Assembly: GCA_900109435.1 (NCBI GenBank)
Contig: FNZT01000005.1
Coordinates: forward strand, 1 to 64,000
Length of the DNA: 64,000 nucleotides
Direction: 5' to 3'
Source: Ruminococcus sp. YRD2003
Lineage (GTDB): Bacteria; Bacillota; Clostridia; Oscillospirales; Ruminococcaceae
The notes under the pieces are model-generated. The model was not told the origin of the DNA and ran no database searches. It saw nothing but the letters and a program-made list of their open reading frames with translations. Of this stretch, positions 34,463 through 42,550 are shown piece by piece (position 1 is the first letter of the stretch; the number at the start of each line of letters is the position of its first letter). Both the position numbers and the translations under genes were made by a program.

Positions 34463-34768
34463 ACCCCCGCCGTAAGGGCTGTACGCACACAGAAGCAATG
34501 CGGAGTATTTATTGAGGGAAACCCTTTTGAAAAAGGGTTCTCCCTCAAACTCCCTTCCTAAAACTTTCAATTTAAATTTTGCCCCTATGGGGTACTCTCC
34601 TGATATGAAAAGAGTAAGTCTTTCTTTTCAATGAGAGTACCCCATAGGGGCAAAATTTGGACTAAAAGTCTTTGGAAAGGGGTTCGGGGGAGAACCTTTC
34701 TTCAGAAAGGTTTCCCCCGATATATGTCCCGTATTGCTTCTGTATGCGTACGCCCCTTAAGGCGGGGA
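34463..34768. mobile_element. About 300-bp palindromic element between converging genes
   Basis: Nearly the whole gap is one imperfect inverted repeat. The outer arms are CCCCGCCGTAAGGG and its partner near 34750-34767. Next in are GTACGCACACAGAAGCAAT with ATTGCTTCTGTATGCGTAC, then GGGAAACCCTTTT paired with AGAAAGGTTTCCC. The innermost pair is AATTTTGCCCCTATGGGG with its exact complement, around a loop near 34602-34630. No coding sequence is credible inside. It could be a MITE-type element; it may also end both transcripts. Confidence 0.7.
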
Positions 34769-34778
34769 TTTACTTTAC

Positions 34779-36683
34779 TTATTTCGCCTCCATAGCGCGG
34801 CGGGAGTTCTTTTTTTCTTTTTTGACCTCATACATCAGAGCATCAGCCTGCTTGATGATGCTGTAGAGTGTCTCTTCCTCGGCAGGGACTTTAATGATAC
34901 TGCCGACGCTTGCAGAGAGCGTATACGGCTTGCAGATGATATTGTTTATGCTTTCGAGCTTGGCATTGAGGCGTCTTTCCAGCGCGGCATCATCGCCGTC
35001 AGCAGCCTTCTGCTGGAAGACAACGAATTCATCGCCGCCGAAGCGCGCGCAAATGCTGTCGCTTTTCAGGCACTCCTTGATAACGTCCGCGAGGCGCTGG
35101 ATCGCGAAGTCGCCCTCATTGTGACCGTAGTTGTCGTTGATGAACTTCAGCCCGTCCATATCAATGAACGTGAGCATTATCTTGCGTTTTCTCATAACGC
35201 TTGTCCTGAACATATCATCAGCCAGCTTGATGAAGCCGTTTCTGTTGTACACATTGCAGAGCGGGTCGATTACGTAGAGCCTGTTGAGCTCCTCCATAGC
35301 CTTGTTGATATGCGACAGCTTCCTCAGATTCTCGAGCGAGTTGCTGATATTCATAGAGAATGTATGGCACAGGAGGTTTGTTATCGGGAAGTCGCCGTTT
35401 GTAATTATGAAGTATCCGAGCACTCTCTCCTTGAAGTGTATAGGGAGAAAATAGCTGATATTTCCGCCTGTTTCGAGGGGCTCGGGGTACATCTGACTGC
35501 ACGGGAAATACTCTATCGACATAGTCTCGCCCTTGTCCCAGATGAGCGGAGCGCACATCTCGCAGTCAAGGCCTATATTCGCAGCAGTGTTTGTGAACGC
35601 CTCCTGCCAGTCATCCTTGAGGCACAGAGCGAACCGCTCGCAGTCTATCTCGGAAACGAAGTCCCTGATGACCGCGAAGGTATCGTCGGTATTCTCGGTC
35701 TCGGCAAGTCTTGCGGAGAGTATATTCAGCTTGTGAACGTTATCGTTGCTGTCCTCTATCTTGTTGTAGGTGCGCTTGCGGTACTCACTGAACTCGCTCA
35801 CACCGCCGAGGCTGTTGTTGCTGCATCCGCAGCTCTCGGTGAAAACGCACTCAGCCTCCATGTGCTCTATCTCGGGCTCCTTGCCGTTGACGATATCGAA
35901 GAGAGCACTGCAGGCCGCACTTCCCGCACGGGCAAGAGGACGTCCCACAGACGTGAGTGCGGGGCAGTAATTTCTCGCACTGTAGGTATTATCAAAGCCT
36001 GTGACTATGACGTCGAGCGGCACACAGAATCCATACTTCTCGAGCGTGCTGACAGCCGTCAGAGCCATAGCGTCGTTAGCGCAGATAAAAGCATCGGGGA
36101 GAGCAAGTCCCGACTCCATATACTGCTCGATAGCAGCCTTGCCGTCGTATGGGCGGAACTCACCGTAGAAAATGCGTCCCTCCTCGACGGACAGACCATT
36201 CTCCGCCATGACTTCGCGGAAAGCATTGAGGCGGTCAACAGCCTCAGGGTTAGACATAGGACCCGATATGTAGTTCAGCACCTTGGCGCCGTGCTCAAGG
36301 ATGACATGGCGGACCATATTGCGCATGGCAGCGGTGTTGTCGATGCTGATATTGATGAATTCGGGATAATCGGCGCAGTCAAACACCACAGCAGGCAGCT
36401 TTGCCGCCTTGACGCTGCTTATTATCTTCTCCCTGACCACCATATCGTTGATACAGTTGGTCATGAGGATAACGCCGTCGAAATACTCGAGGTTAGCGAC
36501 GTCGTACATACTGTACTCGCCTATATCGAATATCTTACTGTCGAGCATACCCCCATATGCAGCGAAGTACGTCACGTTTACCCTATTACGCTTTGCAAAA
36601 TCATTTATACCCGTGATGATGTTGTTCTGGTACTCTTCATCGAGACCCGCAACAAACACGGCAATATTAACTATTTTTCCCAT
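34779..36683 (-). CDS. Periplasmic-binding-like sensor domain fused to GGDEF diguanylate cyclase
   Basis: Signalling protein of 634 aa. Residues 1-285 look like the sugar-binding half of a LacI/GalR repressor (Peripla_BP_3 fold: FDGVILMTNCIND, DAFICANDAMALTA, VTGFDNT), but the DNA-binding helix-turn-helix is missing. A GAF-like middle follows (about 310-450). The C-terminal GGDEF domain (about 465-630) has the intact active site RFGGDEFVVF. No signal peptide or membrane segment is seen, so it should sense a cytoplasmic ligand and make cyclic di-GMP. Linking sugar binding to c-di-GMP would suit a fibre-attaching bacterium, but the ligand is unknown. AAAGGAG precedes the ATG. Confidence 0.87.
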   Translation of the reverse strand: MGKIVNIAVFVAGLDEEYQNNIITGINDFAKRNRVNVTYFAAYGGMLDSKIFDIGEYSMYDVANLEYFDGVILMTNCINDMVVREKIISSVKAAKLPAVVFDCADYPEFINISIDNTAAMRNMVRHVILEHGAKVLNYISGPMSNPEAVDRLNAFREVMAENGLSVEEGRIFYGEFRPYDGKAAIEQYMESGLALPDAFICANDAMALTAVSTLEKYGFCVPLDVIVTGFDNTYSARNYCPALTSVGRPLARAGSAACSALFDIVNGKEPEIEHMEAECVFTESCGCSNNSLGGVSEFSEYRKRTYNKIEDSNDNVHKLNILSARLAETENTDDTFAVIRDFVSEIDCERFALCLKDDWQEAFTNTAANIGLDCEMCAPLIWDKGETMSIEYFPCSQMYPEPLETGGNISYFLPIHFKERVLGYFIITNGDFPITNLLCHTFSMNISNSLENLRKLSHINKAMEELNRLYVIDPLCNVYNRNGFIKLADDMFRTSVMRKRKIMLTFIDMDGLKFINDNYGHNEGDFAIQRLADVIKECLKSDSICARFGGDEFVVFQQKAADGDDAALERRLNAKLESINNIICKPYTLSASVGSIIKVPAEEETLYSIIKQADALMYEVKKEKKNSRRAMEAK

Positions 36684-36838
36684 ATTTTTCTCCTTTTACC
36701 AGAAAAGTATAATACTTATATGTAAATTATAGCACTTTTTACTCAATAATAAAAGGGCAAAATATGAATTAAAGCAATTTCGTGATACTGCACACACAAA
36801 GACGCCTTTTTTTGGTGATTTCGCATATCTCTGCACTC

Positions 36839-36867
36839 TTTACTTTTTGGCTTTTTTGTGTTAAAAT
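36839..36867 (+). promoter_or_regulatory. Probable promoter of acyl-CoA ligase gene
   Basis: TTTACT (36839-36844), 17-bp spacer, TAAAAT (36862-36867), giving a leader of about 70 nt. Confidence 0.55.
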
Positions 36868-36942
36868 GGTTTTATATGATTTATGGCTTTACAGCTTTAT
36901 TGCTTTGAAATGCTTGACAAAGCTGAGAAAGGACAGAATACT

Positions 36943-38577
36943 ATGCCTATTACAGAATTGCTCGAAAGAAATGCTGAATTATACGGCAGTGACGTCGCTC
37001 TCGTGGAGGTAAACCCCGAGATAACCGAGGTTCGCCGCAAGACATGGAAGGAGTACGAGCTCATCGAGCCGAACCCCGAGTGCCGCTACCGCCGCGAGAT
37101 AACATGGAAAGTCTTTGACGAAAAGGCAAACCGCTTTGCGAATATGCTTCTTGCGAGAGGCGTACAGAAGGGCGACAAGGTCGGCATACTGCTGATGAAC
37201 TGCCTTGAGTGGCTACCGATATACTTCGGCATTCTCAAGACGGGAGCCCTCGCAGTACCGCTCAACTTCCGCTATACAGCCGACGAAATAAAGTACTGCC
37301 TCGACCTTGCCGAGGTCGACATCCTCATGTTCGGCCCCGAGTTCATCGGACGCGTAGAGGAGATAGCCGAGGACATCAGCAAAAACCGCCTCCTCTTCTA
37401 TGTAGGCGAGGGCTGTCCCTCGTTCGCCGAGCACTACGACAGCAACGTTGCCAATTCATCGAGTGAGTCACCGAATATCAAACTCACCGACGACGACGAC
37501 GCAGCAATATACTTCTCCTCGGGCACAACAGGCTTCCCGAAGGCTATCCTTCACAAGCACCGCAGCCTCGTACACTCCGCCAAGTGCGAGCAGAACCACC
37601 ACGGTCAGACCCGTGACGACGTGTTCCTCTGCATACCTCCGCTCTACCACACGGGCGCGAAGATGCACTGGTTCGGCAGCCTCCAGTCGGGCAGCAAGGC
37701 AGTCCTGCTGAAAGGCGTAAAGCCGAAGTCGATAATCGAGACGGTGTCGAACGAGCTCTGCACTATCGTATGGCTGCTCGTACCGTGGGCGCAGGATATC
37801 CTCGATGCCATCGACCGCGGTGAAATAGACCTTTCACAGTACGAGCTCTCCCAGTGGAGGCTCATGCACATCGGCGCACAGCCTGTCCCCCCGTCGCTCA
37901 TCGCGCGCTGGAAGGAGCACTTCCCGAATCACCAGTACGACACCAACTACGGCCTCAGCGAGTCCATCGGCCCAGGCTGCGTACACCTCGGCGTAGAGAA
38001 CATCCACAAGGTAGGCGCTATCGGCAAGGCAGGCTACGGCTGGGAGGTCAAGATAGCCGACGAGAACGGCAATGCCGTCGAGCGCGGACAGGTCGGCGAG
38101 CTCTATGTCAAGGGCCCGGGCGTTATGACCTGCTACTACCGCGACGAGAAGGCGACCGCCGAAACTCTCAAGGACGGCTGGCTGCTTACGGGCGATATGG
38201 CACAGGAGGACGAAGACGGCTTCATCTACCTCGTTGACCGCAAGAAAGACGTTATCATCAGCGGCGGCGAGAACCTCTACCCCGTACAGATAGAGGACTT
38301 CCTCCGTGCGCACCCCGCAGTCAAGGACGTGGCTGTCATCGGACTGCCCGACAAGCGCCTCGGAGAGATAGCGGCAGCGATAATCTCGGTCAAGGAGGGC
38401 GTAGACTGCTCCGTAGACGAGATAAACGCATTCTGCCAGAAAATGCCGCGCTATAAGAGACCGCATAAGATAATCTTCGCAGACGTTCCGAGAAATCCCA
38501 CAGGCAAGATAGAAAAACCGAAGCTCCGCGAGATATACTGCGGCGAGAGCCTCGTTGCCAAGCAGATAAAGAACTGA
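36943..38577 (+). CDS. Acyl-CoA synthetase / AMP-dependent ligase
   Basis: Adenylate-forming enzyme of 544 aa that would activate a carboxylic acid with ATP and join it to CoA. ATG 36943 is chosen because AAAGGA lies ahead of it. Signature motifs are the P-loop YFSSGTTGFPK, the adenine motif TNYGLSESIG, the hinge TGDMAQEDEDGFIYLVDRKKD, the ISGGENLYPVQIE stretch, and the C-terminal catalytic lysine in NPTGKIEKP. Middle to long acyl chains or aryl acids are both possible; the chain length is not evident. A thioesterase gene follows 104 bp later, with a terminator between, so the two may form a functional pair. Confidence 0.92.
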   Translation: MPITELLERNAELYGSDVALVEVNPEITEVRRKTWKEYELIEPNPECRYRREITWKVFDEKANRFANMLLARGVQKGDKVGILLMNCLEWLPIYFGILKTGALAVPLNFRYTADEIKYCLDLAEVDILMFGPEFIGRVEEIAEDISKNRLLFYVGEGCPSFAEHYDSNVANSSSESPNIKLTDDDDAAIYFSSGTTGFPKAILHKHRSLVHSAKCEQNHHGQTRDDVFLCIPPLYHTGAKMHWFGSLQSGSKAVLLKGVKPKSIIETVSNELCTIVWLLVPWAQDILDAIDRGEIDLSQYELSQWRLMHIGAQPVPPSLIARWKEHFPNHQYDTNYGLSESIGPGCVHLGVENIHKVGAIGKAGYGWEVKIADENGNAVERGQVGELYVKGPGVMTCYYRDEKATAETLKDGWLLTGDMAQEDEDGFIYLVDRKKDVIISGGENLYPVQIEDFLRAHPAVKDVAVIGLPDKRLGEIAAAIISVKEGVDCSVDEINAFCQKMPRYKRPHKIIFADVPRNPTGKIEKPKLREIYCGESLVAKQIKN

Positions 38578-38580
38578 CGT

Positions 38581-38616
38581 AATGGTGCAGGTGGATAACA
38601 CATCTGCACCATTTTG
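38581..38616 (+). terminator. Terminator after acyl-CoA ligase
   Basis: AATGGTGCAG (38581-38590) pairs with CTGCACCATT (38604-38613), then TTTG. Confidence 0.75.
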
Positions 38617-38681
38617 ATCAGCTGCGGGCGATGCAGGCATCTCCCGTGTCGGATCTATCAATTATTGAAAGGAATATCACT

Positions 38682-39074
38682 ATGGAAAACATCGAAAAGG
38701 TAAGGGAATTATTCGCAAAGGACCGCTTTGCCACGGAAAACGGCATGGTAATCGACGAGATAGGCGACCACAGCGCAGTATGCAGCCTTGAGCTTGCCGA
38801 GCGCCATCTCAATGCCATGGGCAACGTAATGGGCGGAGTCCACTACACACTCGCGGACTTTGCATTTGCCGTAGCCTCCAACTGGCAGCAGCCAGGCGTA
38901 GTCGGCATAAATAACAGCATAGCCTACCTCTCCCCTATCAAGGGAAAGAAGCTCATCGCAAAGGCGACAATGATAAAGGACGGCAGGAGCACCTGCGTAT
39001 ACAATGTAGACATCACCGACGAGCTCGGCACAAAGGTAGCAAACGTGCAGTGCATGGGATTTCACGTGAAATGA
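38682..39074 (+). CDS. Hotdog-fold (PaaI-type) acyl-CoA thioesterase
   Basis: Small cytoplasmic thioesterase of 130 aa. ATG 38682 follows GAAAGGA. The hotdog-fold active-site stretch is clear: NAMGNVMGGVHYTLADFAFAVASN, where the family has G..HGG. and a catalytic acidic residue, with Asp in the helix. It would hydrolyse an acyl- or aryl-CoA. Being next to the acyl-CoA ligase suggests the two act on the same kind of CoA ester, perhaps limiting build-up of unusable thioesters (inference). Confidence 0.85.
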   Translation: MENIEKVRELFAKDRFATENGMVIDEIGDHSAVCSLELAERHLNAMGNVMGGVHYTLADFAFAVASNWQQPGVVGINNSIAYLSPIKGKKLIAKATMIKDGRSTCVYNVDITDELGTKVANVQCMGFHVK

Positions 39075-39077
39075 GAC

Positions 39078-39142
39078 GTAGGGGCGCCCTTCGGGCGTCC
39101 GCATATTCATAATTACGACGGACTGCCAAAGGCAGCCCCTAC
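39078..39142. repeat. GTAGGGG palindromic repeat, copy A
   Basis: GTAGGGG at the left end is inverted as CCCCTAC at the right. Inside are two small hairpins, GGCGCCCTTCGGGCGTC and GGACTGCCAAAGGCAG-type. One of five related loci in this window (see 41465, 53863, 56054, 59765). Confidence 0.75.
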
Positions 39143-39221
39143 ACCATAACAATGCATAGCACCATTCTCTGCGTTCCGCAAACAAAAATCCCGCCAATCC
39201 CGACAAATATCGCAAAAACCA

Positions 39222-39250
39222 TTGACATTTTCCGACAAAGGGTATATAAT
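39222..39250 (+). promoter_or_regulatory. Promoter of NUDIX gene
   Basis: TTGACA (39222-39227), 17-bp spacer, TATAAT (39245-39250): a perfect consensus, about 37 bp before the start codon. Confidence 0.9.
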
Positions 39251-39286
39251 TACAGTCGCGTGAGAATTTCAACAGGAGTGCGATTT

Positions 39287-40078
39287 ATGGAACAAAAAGA
39301 AATATACCTCAGCAAGCTTGCCTCGCAGAAGGAACTGTACGCCGAAGCTGCCAAGAAGCTCGGTGCCGCGAGCATTGCGGACGCAGACGAGCTGCGCGGA
39401 CTGCTCAACTCCGTCAGTGACGACATAAAATACATGATATACGAGTCGAACGAGGACATCATCAACGACTCTGTACGCGAGATAATAGGCATATTCACCG
39501 AGGCAGAGAAGAATAATCCCCACATCTCAATGGAGGTCATCGAGGATGAATTTCTCAACCTCATCGACTCCGAGGCGCGCATCACATCGGAATCGAAGCC
39601 GCGCAGCCTTGTCCACCGCGACGGTGAGCTCCACCCCGCGGTACATATATGGATAATCAAGCGCAAAGATATGGGCATATACGTGCTGCTGCAAAAGCGC
39701 TCGCACGAGAAGCGCATAGCTCCCGACTGCTACGACGTATCCGCAGCAGGTCACGTAGGACAGGGCGAGGAATTCCGCAGCACAGCAGTCCGCGAGACAG
39801 CAGAGGAGCTCGGACTGAAGATACACGGCAGCCACCTTGAGCTGATAGGGCTGATGAAGAACTGCTACACAGCCGAGGGCATCAAGGACAACGAGCTGAG
39901 GGCTGTATATCTCTGCCGCGAGGACGTTGACGTGGACAGGCTGGTATTGCAGTCATCTGAGGTCTCGGACGTATGCTGGGCGGAGATAGACGAGCTGCTT
40001 GCGGTAATGGACGAAGGAGAGTTCAAGCACTGCATCTCCCTCGACGAACTGGCACTGATAAAAAAGGCTGTTTTCTGA
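39287..40078 (+). CDS. NUDIX hydrolase with N-terminal helical region
   Basis: A 263-residue protein; ATG 39287 behind ACAGGAG. Residues about 1-105 are helical and charged and are not part of the NUDIX fold. The NUDIX box lies near residues 160-182: Gly at its start, then the core RETAEELGL with the metal-binding glutamates. Upstream HPAVHIWIIKRKD and the layout resemble IPP-isomerase-like NUDIX proteins. It would hydrolyse a nucleoside diphosphate linked to another moiety; the substrate is unknown. It is monocistronic with a perfect promoter and a strong terminator. Confidence 0.85.
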   Translation: MEQKEIYLSKLASQKELYAEAAKKLGAASIADADELRGLLNSVSDDIKYMIYESNEDIINDSVREIIGIFTEAEKNNPHISMEVIEDEFLNLIDSEARITSESKPRSLVHRDGELHPAVHIWIIKRKDMGIYVLLQKRSHEKRIAPDCYDVSAAGHVGQGEEFRSTAVRETAEELGLKIHGSHLELIGLMKNCYTAEGIKDNELRAVYLCREDVDVDRLVLQSSEVSDVCWAEIDELLAVMDEGEFKHCISLDELALIKKAVF

Positions 40079-40087
40079 GAAAAAATC

Positions 40088-40131
40088 AGCGGAAGGGATC
40101 TGGAACGTTCCACTTATCCCTTCCGCTTTTT
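40088..40131. terminator. Terminator between NUDIX gene and mntP
   Basis: AGCGGAAGGGA (40088-40098) pairs with TCCCTTCCGCT (40117-40127), followed by TTTT and preceded by AAAAA, so it can serve both converging genes. Confidence 0.88.
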
Positions 40132-40135
40132 ATTT

Positions 40136-40705
40136 TTACAGCACGCCAAGTCCGTCGAGCAGCAGCTTCACGCCAATGAGTACAAGTACGGCTCCGCCCG
40201 CAAATTCAGCCTTTTTCTCGTATTTGCTCCCGAAGCGGTTGCCGATGGCTACACCGATGAGGCTCGTGACAAATGTAATGACTGCGATGACGGTCACGGA
40301 GCTGATAACAGGCGTTTTCTGCGCCGCGAACACGACTCCGACCGCGAGCGCGTCAATGCTCGTAGCTATCGCGAGCACGAAGAGCTCGCCGATATTGAGC
40401 TTGTACTCGGTCTGAGCCTCCTCGTCGTCTCCGCCGTGAAAGACCTCGAATATCATCTTGCCGCCGATGAAGCCGAGCAGAATGAACGCTACCCAATGGC
40501 TGTAGCGGCTGATAAACTCCTCGAAGCGGCTTCCGAGGAAGTAGCCGATGAGCGGCATGCCTCCCTGAAATACGCCGAAAAACAGGGCAGTCAGGAAGGC
40601 TCCCTTATAGTCTATCTTCTTCATGCTCAGTCCCTTACAGACCGAGACGGAGAAGGCGTCCATAGCAAGTCCGAGCGAAAGAAGTACAAGTTCAGTCCAA
40701 GTCAT
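40136..40705 (-). CDS. mntP: Manganese efflux pump MntP
   Basis: Membrane pump of 189 aa that exports Mn2+. Six membrane segments are arranged as two repeats of a three-helix unit; the family hallmark acidic residues are in LGLAMDAFSVSVCKG and AIATSIDALAVGV. GAGG precedes the ATG. The leader carries a yybP-ykoY riboswitch and a terminator, the classical control of this gene: high Mn2+ should allow read-through. The assignment rests on both the protein family and the riboswitch and is firm. Confidence 0.95.
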   Translation of the reverse strand: MTWTELVLLSLGLAMDAFSVSVCKGLSMKKIDYKGAFLTALFFGVFQGGMPLIGYFLGSRFEEFISRYSHWVAFILLGFIGGKMIFEVFHGGDDEEAQTEYKLNIGELFVLAIATSIDALAVGVVFAAQKTPVISSVTVIAVITFVTSLIGVAIGNRFGSKYEKKAEFAGGAVLVLIGVKLLLDGLGVL

Positions 40706-40726
40706 AAAATTACCTCACAAAACAAA

Positions 40727-40748
40727 AAATCGGGCACTCGCGTACCCG
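40727..40748 (-). terminator. Riboswitch-controlled terminator of mntP leader
   Basis: On the minus strand CGGGTAC (40748-40742), loop GCGA, GTGCCCG (40737-40731), then ATTTTTTG. This is the expression platform of the manganese riboswitch. Confidence 0.85.
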
Positions 40749-40782
40749 AACCAGATAAACTCAGGTACAGCAAAAAAGCCAT

Positions 40783-40875
40783 ACATGAGTCTCATTATTT
40801 AAGACAAAACCGGACCGTTAAAGCGGTCAGTGTGTCGGCTTGTCACGCGTTGCCGCGCTAACTACTCCCTCATAT
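40783..40875 (-). ncRNA. yybP-ykoY manganese riboswitch aptamer
   Basis: The minus strand starts with ATATGAGGGAGTAG and ends with AATGAGACTCATG. ATGAG (40873-40869) pairs with CTCAT (40789-40785) to close the P1 stem. GGGAGTAG near the 5' end and GAGACTCAT near the 3' end are conserved features of this class, which binds Mn2+. A promoter lies just upstream (40886-40914), a terminator just downstream, and mntP follows. Confidence 0.85.
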
Positions 40876-40885
40876 CACAACACTT

Positions 40886-40914
40886 ATTATACAATTTATT
40901 CGGCTTCAAGTCAA
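40886..40914 (-). promoter_or_regulatory. Promoter of mntP
   Basis: On the minus strand TTGACT (40909-40914), 17-bp spacer, TATAAT (40886-40891). The predicted start of transcription is almost at the riboswitch 5' end. Confidence 0.88.
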
Positions 40915-40939
40915 TAAATTACAGTTTGTACATTATAAC

Positions 40940-41440
40940 TCAAAGCACATATGTGAAGATATAGTCGTCCATGACATATCCGCCGCCGATATCGGTCACG
41001 ACAGAGTCGGTCAATACGAATCCCGCTTTTTTGTAAACAGCCACAGCGTGGTCGTTATGCTTGTTGACGGTAAGGTAGACGGAGCTCTTTCCGTGCTTTC
41101 TTGCCTCCTCGAAGACGCGTTCAAGCATGAGCCGAGCTATCCCCTGCCCGCGCTTGTCGACACGGAGGTACAGCTTGCTGAGGAAGAAGCGGTCGTCGTG
41201 CTCGGGCTTTACAGCGATATACCCGCAAAGGTCGTCATCGTCGTAAACAGCGAGGTAAGTGTACGCCTGCTCCTCCACCTGACGTATCATCGCTTCGAGC
41301 GACTGAAACTTTTCCACCATATAGTCTATCTGTCCCTCACTAATGATGTCAACAAAGCATTCATGCCATATCTCGTCGGCAAGCTCCGCAACTCTGCGAA
41401 GCTCGGGCAGATACTTTACCTTTTTTATCTCAACCGCCAT
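40940..41440 (-). CDS. GNAT-family N-acetyltransferase
   Basis: Acetyl-CoA-dependent acetyltransferase of 166 aa. ATG 41440 lies behind AAAGGAGG; a longer start at 41464 is less likely. The GNAT acetyl-CoA-binding motif A is seen as LSKLYLRVDKRGQGIARLMLE and the C-terminal motif as NDHAVAVYKKAGF. The substrate (small molecule or protein) is unknown. It is separated from yebC by a GTAGGGG repeat. Confidence 0.85.
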   Translation of the reverse strand: MAVEIKKVKYLPELRRVAELADEIWHECFVDIISEGQIDYMVEKFQSLEAMIRQVEEQAYTYLAVYDDDDLCGYIAVKPEHDDRFFLSKLYLRVDKRGQGIARLMLERVFEEARKHGKSSVYLTVNKHNDHAVAVYKKAGFVLTDSVVTDIGGGYVMDDYIFTYVL

Positions 41441-41464
41441 ACTTCCTCCTTTATCGCTTTTCAC

Positions 41465-41570
41465 GCGGGCGGATGGTATCCGCCCCTACAAGGGACGTCG
41501 AGGACGCCGTCCCCTACAAATCACCGTGAAAACGGAACTATGTAGGGGCTGGCGTCCCCGACAGCCCGTT
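41465..41570. repeat. GTAGGGG palindromic repeat, composite copy B
   Basis: Several pieces of the family are arrayed here: GGGCGGATGGTATCCGCCCCTAC (in two halves 41468-41490), AAGGGACGTCGAGGACGCC with CCCCTAC ending at 41517, and TGTAGGGG at 41543-41550 followed by GGCGTCCCC. GGACGTCGAGGACGCCGTCC recurs in copies C and D. Confidence 0.75.
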
Positions 41571-41583
41571 TATGATATTGAAA

Positions 41584-42318
41584 TTATTCCTCGTCGGGCA
41601 TATCCCAGTTATGGTAAACGTTCTGAACGTCGTCGTTGTCCTCGAGGTGCTCGAGCAGGAGGTTCATCTTCTTGATGTGGTCCTCGTCAGTGAGCGTGGT
41701 ATAAGTTGCGGGCACCATTTCAGCCTCCGCAGAGAGCACGTTATAGCCCTTTGCGGTAAGTGCCTCTCTGACTGCGGATACATTCTCGGGAGCGCACTCT
41801 ATCTCAACGCTCTCCTCGGAGATGTCGAAATCGTCGCCGCCGCACTCGAAAACATCCTCCATAACAGCGTCCTCATCGAGTCCCGTGTTCTCGAGGATAA
41901 CGATGCCCTTCTTGGAGAACATGAACGATACACAGCCCGTAGTACCGAGGTTTCCGCCGAACTTGTCGAAGTAGTGGCGTACATCGCCCGCTGTACGGTT
42001 CTTATTGTCGGTGAGGCACTCAACGATAACAGCAACGCCGTTGGGACCGTATCCCTCGTATGTGAGGTTCTCGTAGTTGTTCTTATCCTCGCCGCCCGCA
42101 GCCTTCTTGATGACGCGGTCGATGTTGTCGTTGGGGACATTGTTAGCCTTAGCCTTTGCGATAAGGTCGCGGAGCTTGGCATTGTTGGCAGGGTCGGGAC
42201 CGCCCTCGCGGACAACGACGGTGATCTCTCTGCCTATCTTAGTGAAGATCTTGCCCTTTGCGGCATCGGTAGCTTCCTTCTTGCGCTTGATATTGTTCCA
42301 TTTTGAATGACCTGACAT
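41584..42318 (-). CDS. yebC: YebC/PmpR-family regulatory protein
   Basis: A 244-residue member of the YebC/TACO1 family. It starts with the near-invariant MSGHSKWNNIKRKKEATDA, followed by the FTKIGREI and GGPDPANNAKLR stretches. Members bind DNA or RNA; recent work links some YebC proteins to relief of ribosome stalling, others to transcription. GGAG precedes the ATG. It lies at the end of an obgE-mrnC-small gene-yebC group on the minus strand. Confidence 0.95.
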   Translation of the reverse strand: MSGHSKWNNIKRKKEATDAAKGKIFTKIGREITVVVREGGPDPANNAKLRDLIAKAKANNVPNDNIDRVIKKAAGGEDKNNYENLTYEGYGPNGVAVIVECLTDNKNRTAGDVRHYFDKFGGNLGTTGCVSFMFSKKGIVILENTGLDEDAVMEDVFECGGDDFDISEESVEIECAPENVSAVREALTAKGYNVLSAEAEMVPATYTTLTDEDHIKKMNLLLEHLEDNDDVQNVYHNWDMPDEE

Positions 42319-42330
42319 AGCTTTTCTCCT

Positions 42331-42531
42331 TTACTCTGAATAGATGTAATTCTCGTCGGTATCATGACGAAGCTTGTATAGGCGTGCGATCTTCTCATCG
42401 CGGTAATCGAGTATTGCGACTATCCCCGCGCCTGCGATGAAGCCGAAGACAAATCCCCCGACAACTCCGAGGATAATGCCGCCGAGTTTGACCCCCTTCA
42501 GCATTCCCAACAGCCCCTTGATAAAGCTCAT
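42331..42531 (-). CDS. Small membrane protein of unknown function
   Basis: A 66-residue protein with one Gly-rich hydrophobic segment (about residues 17-40, GGIILGVVGGFVFGFIAGAGIVAIL) and a charged C-terminal tail of about 22 residues. GGAGG lies before the ATG, which supports it as real despite its size. It stands between mrnC and yebC on the same strand, with 12 and 19 bp gaps, so it is probably part of that operon. No family recognised. Confidence 0.7.
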   Translation of the reverse strand: MSFIKGLLGMLKGVKLGGIILGVVGGFVFGFIAGAGIVAILDYRDEKIARLYKLRHDTDENYIYSE

Positions 42532-42550
42532 AGCCCTTACCTCCGTTCAT

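Noticed and set aside
34024..34866. Similar open frames on both strands near 34500-34700 (HCFCVRTALTAG- and YCFCMRTPLKAG-type peptides)
   Set aside because: They are two arms of the palindromic element read in opposite directions, not genes.
35121..36725. Open frame of over 500 codons on the strand opposite the GGDEF gene
   Set aside because: It lacks a Shine-Dalgarno sequence and recognisable domains, and mirrors codon positions of a clearly real gene.
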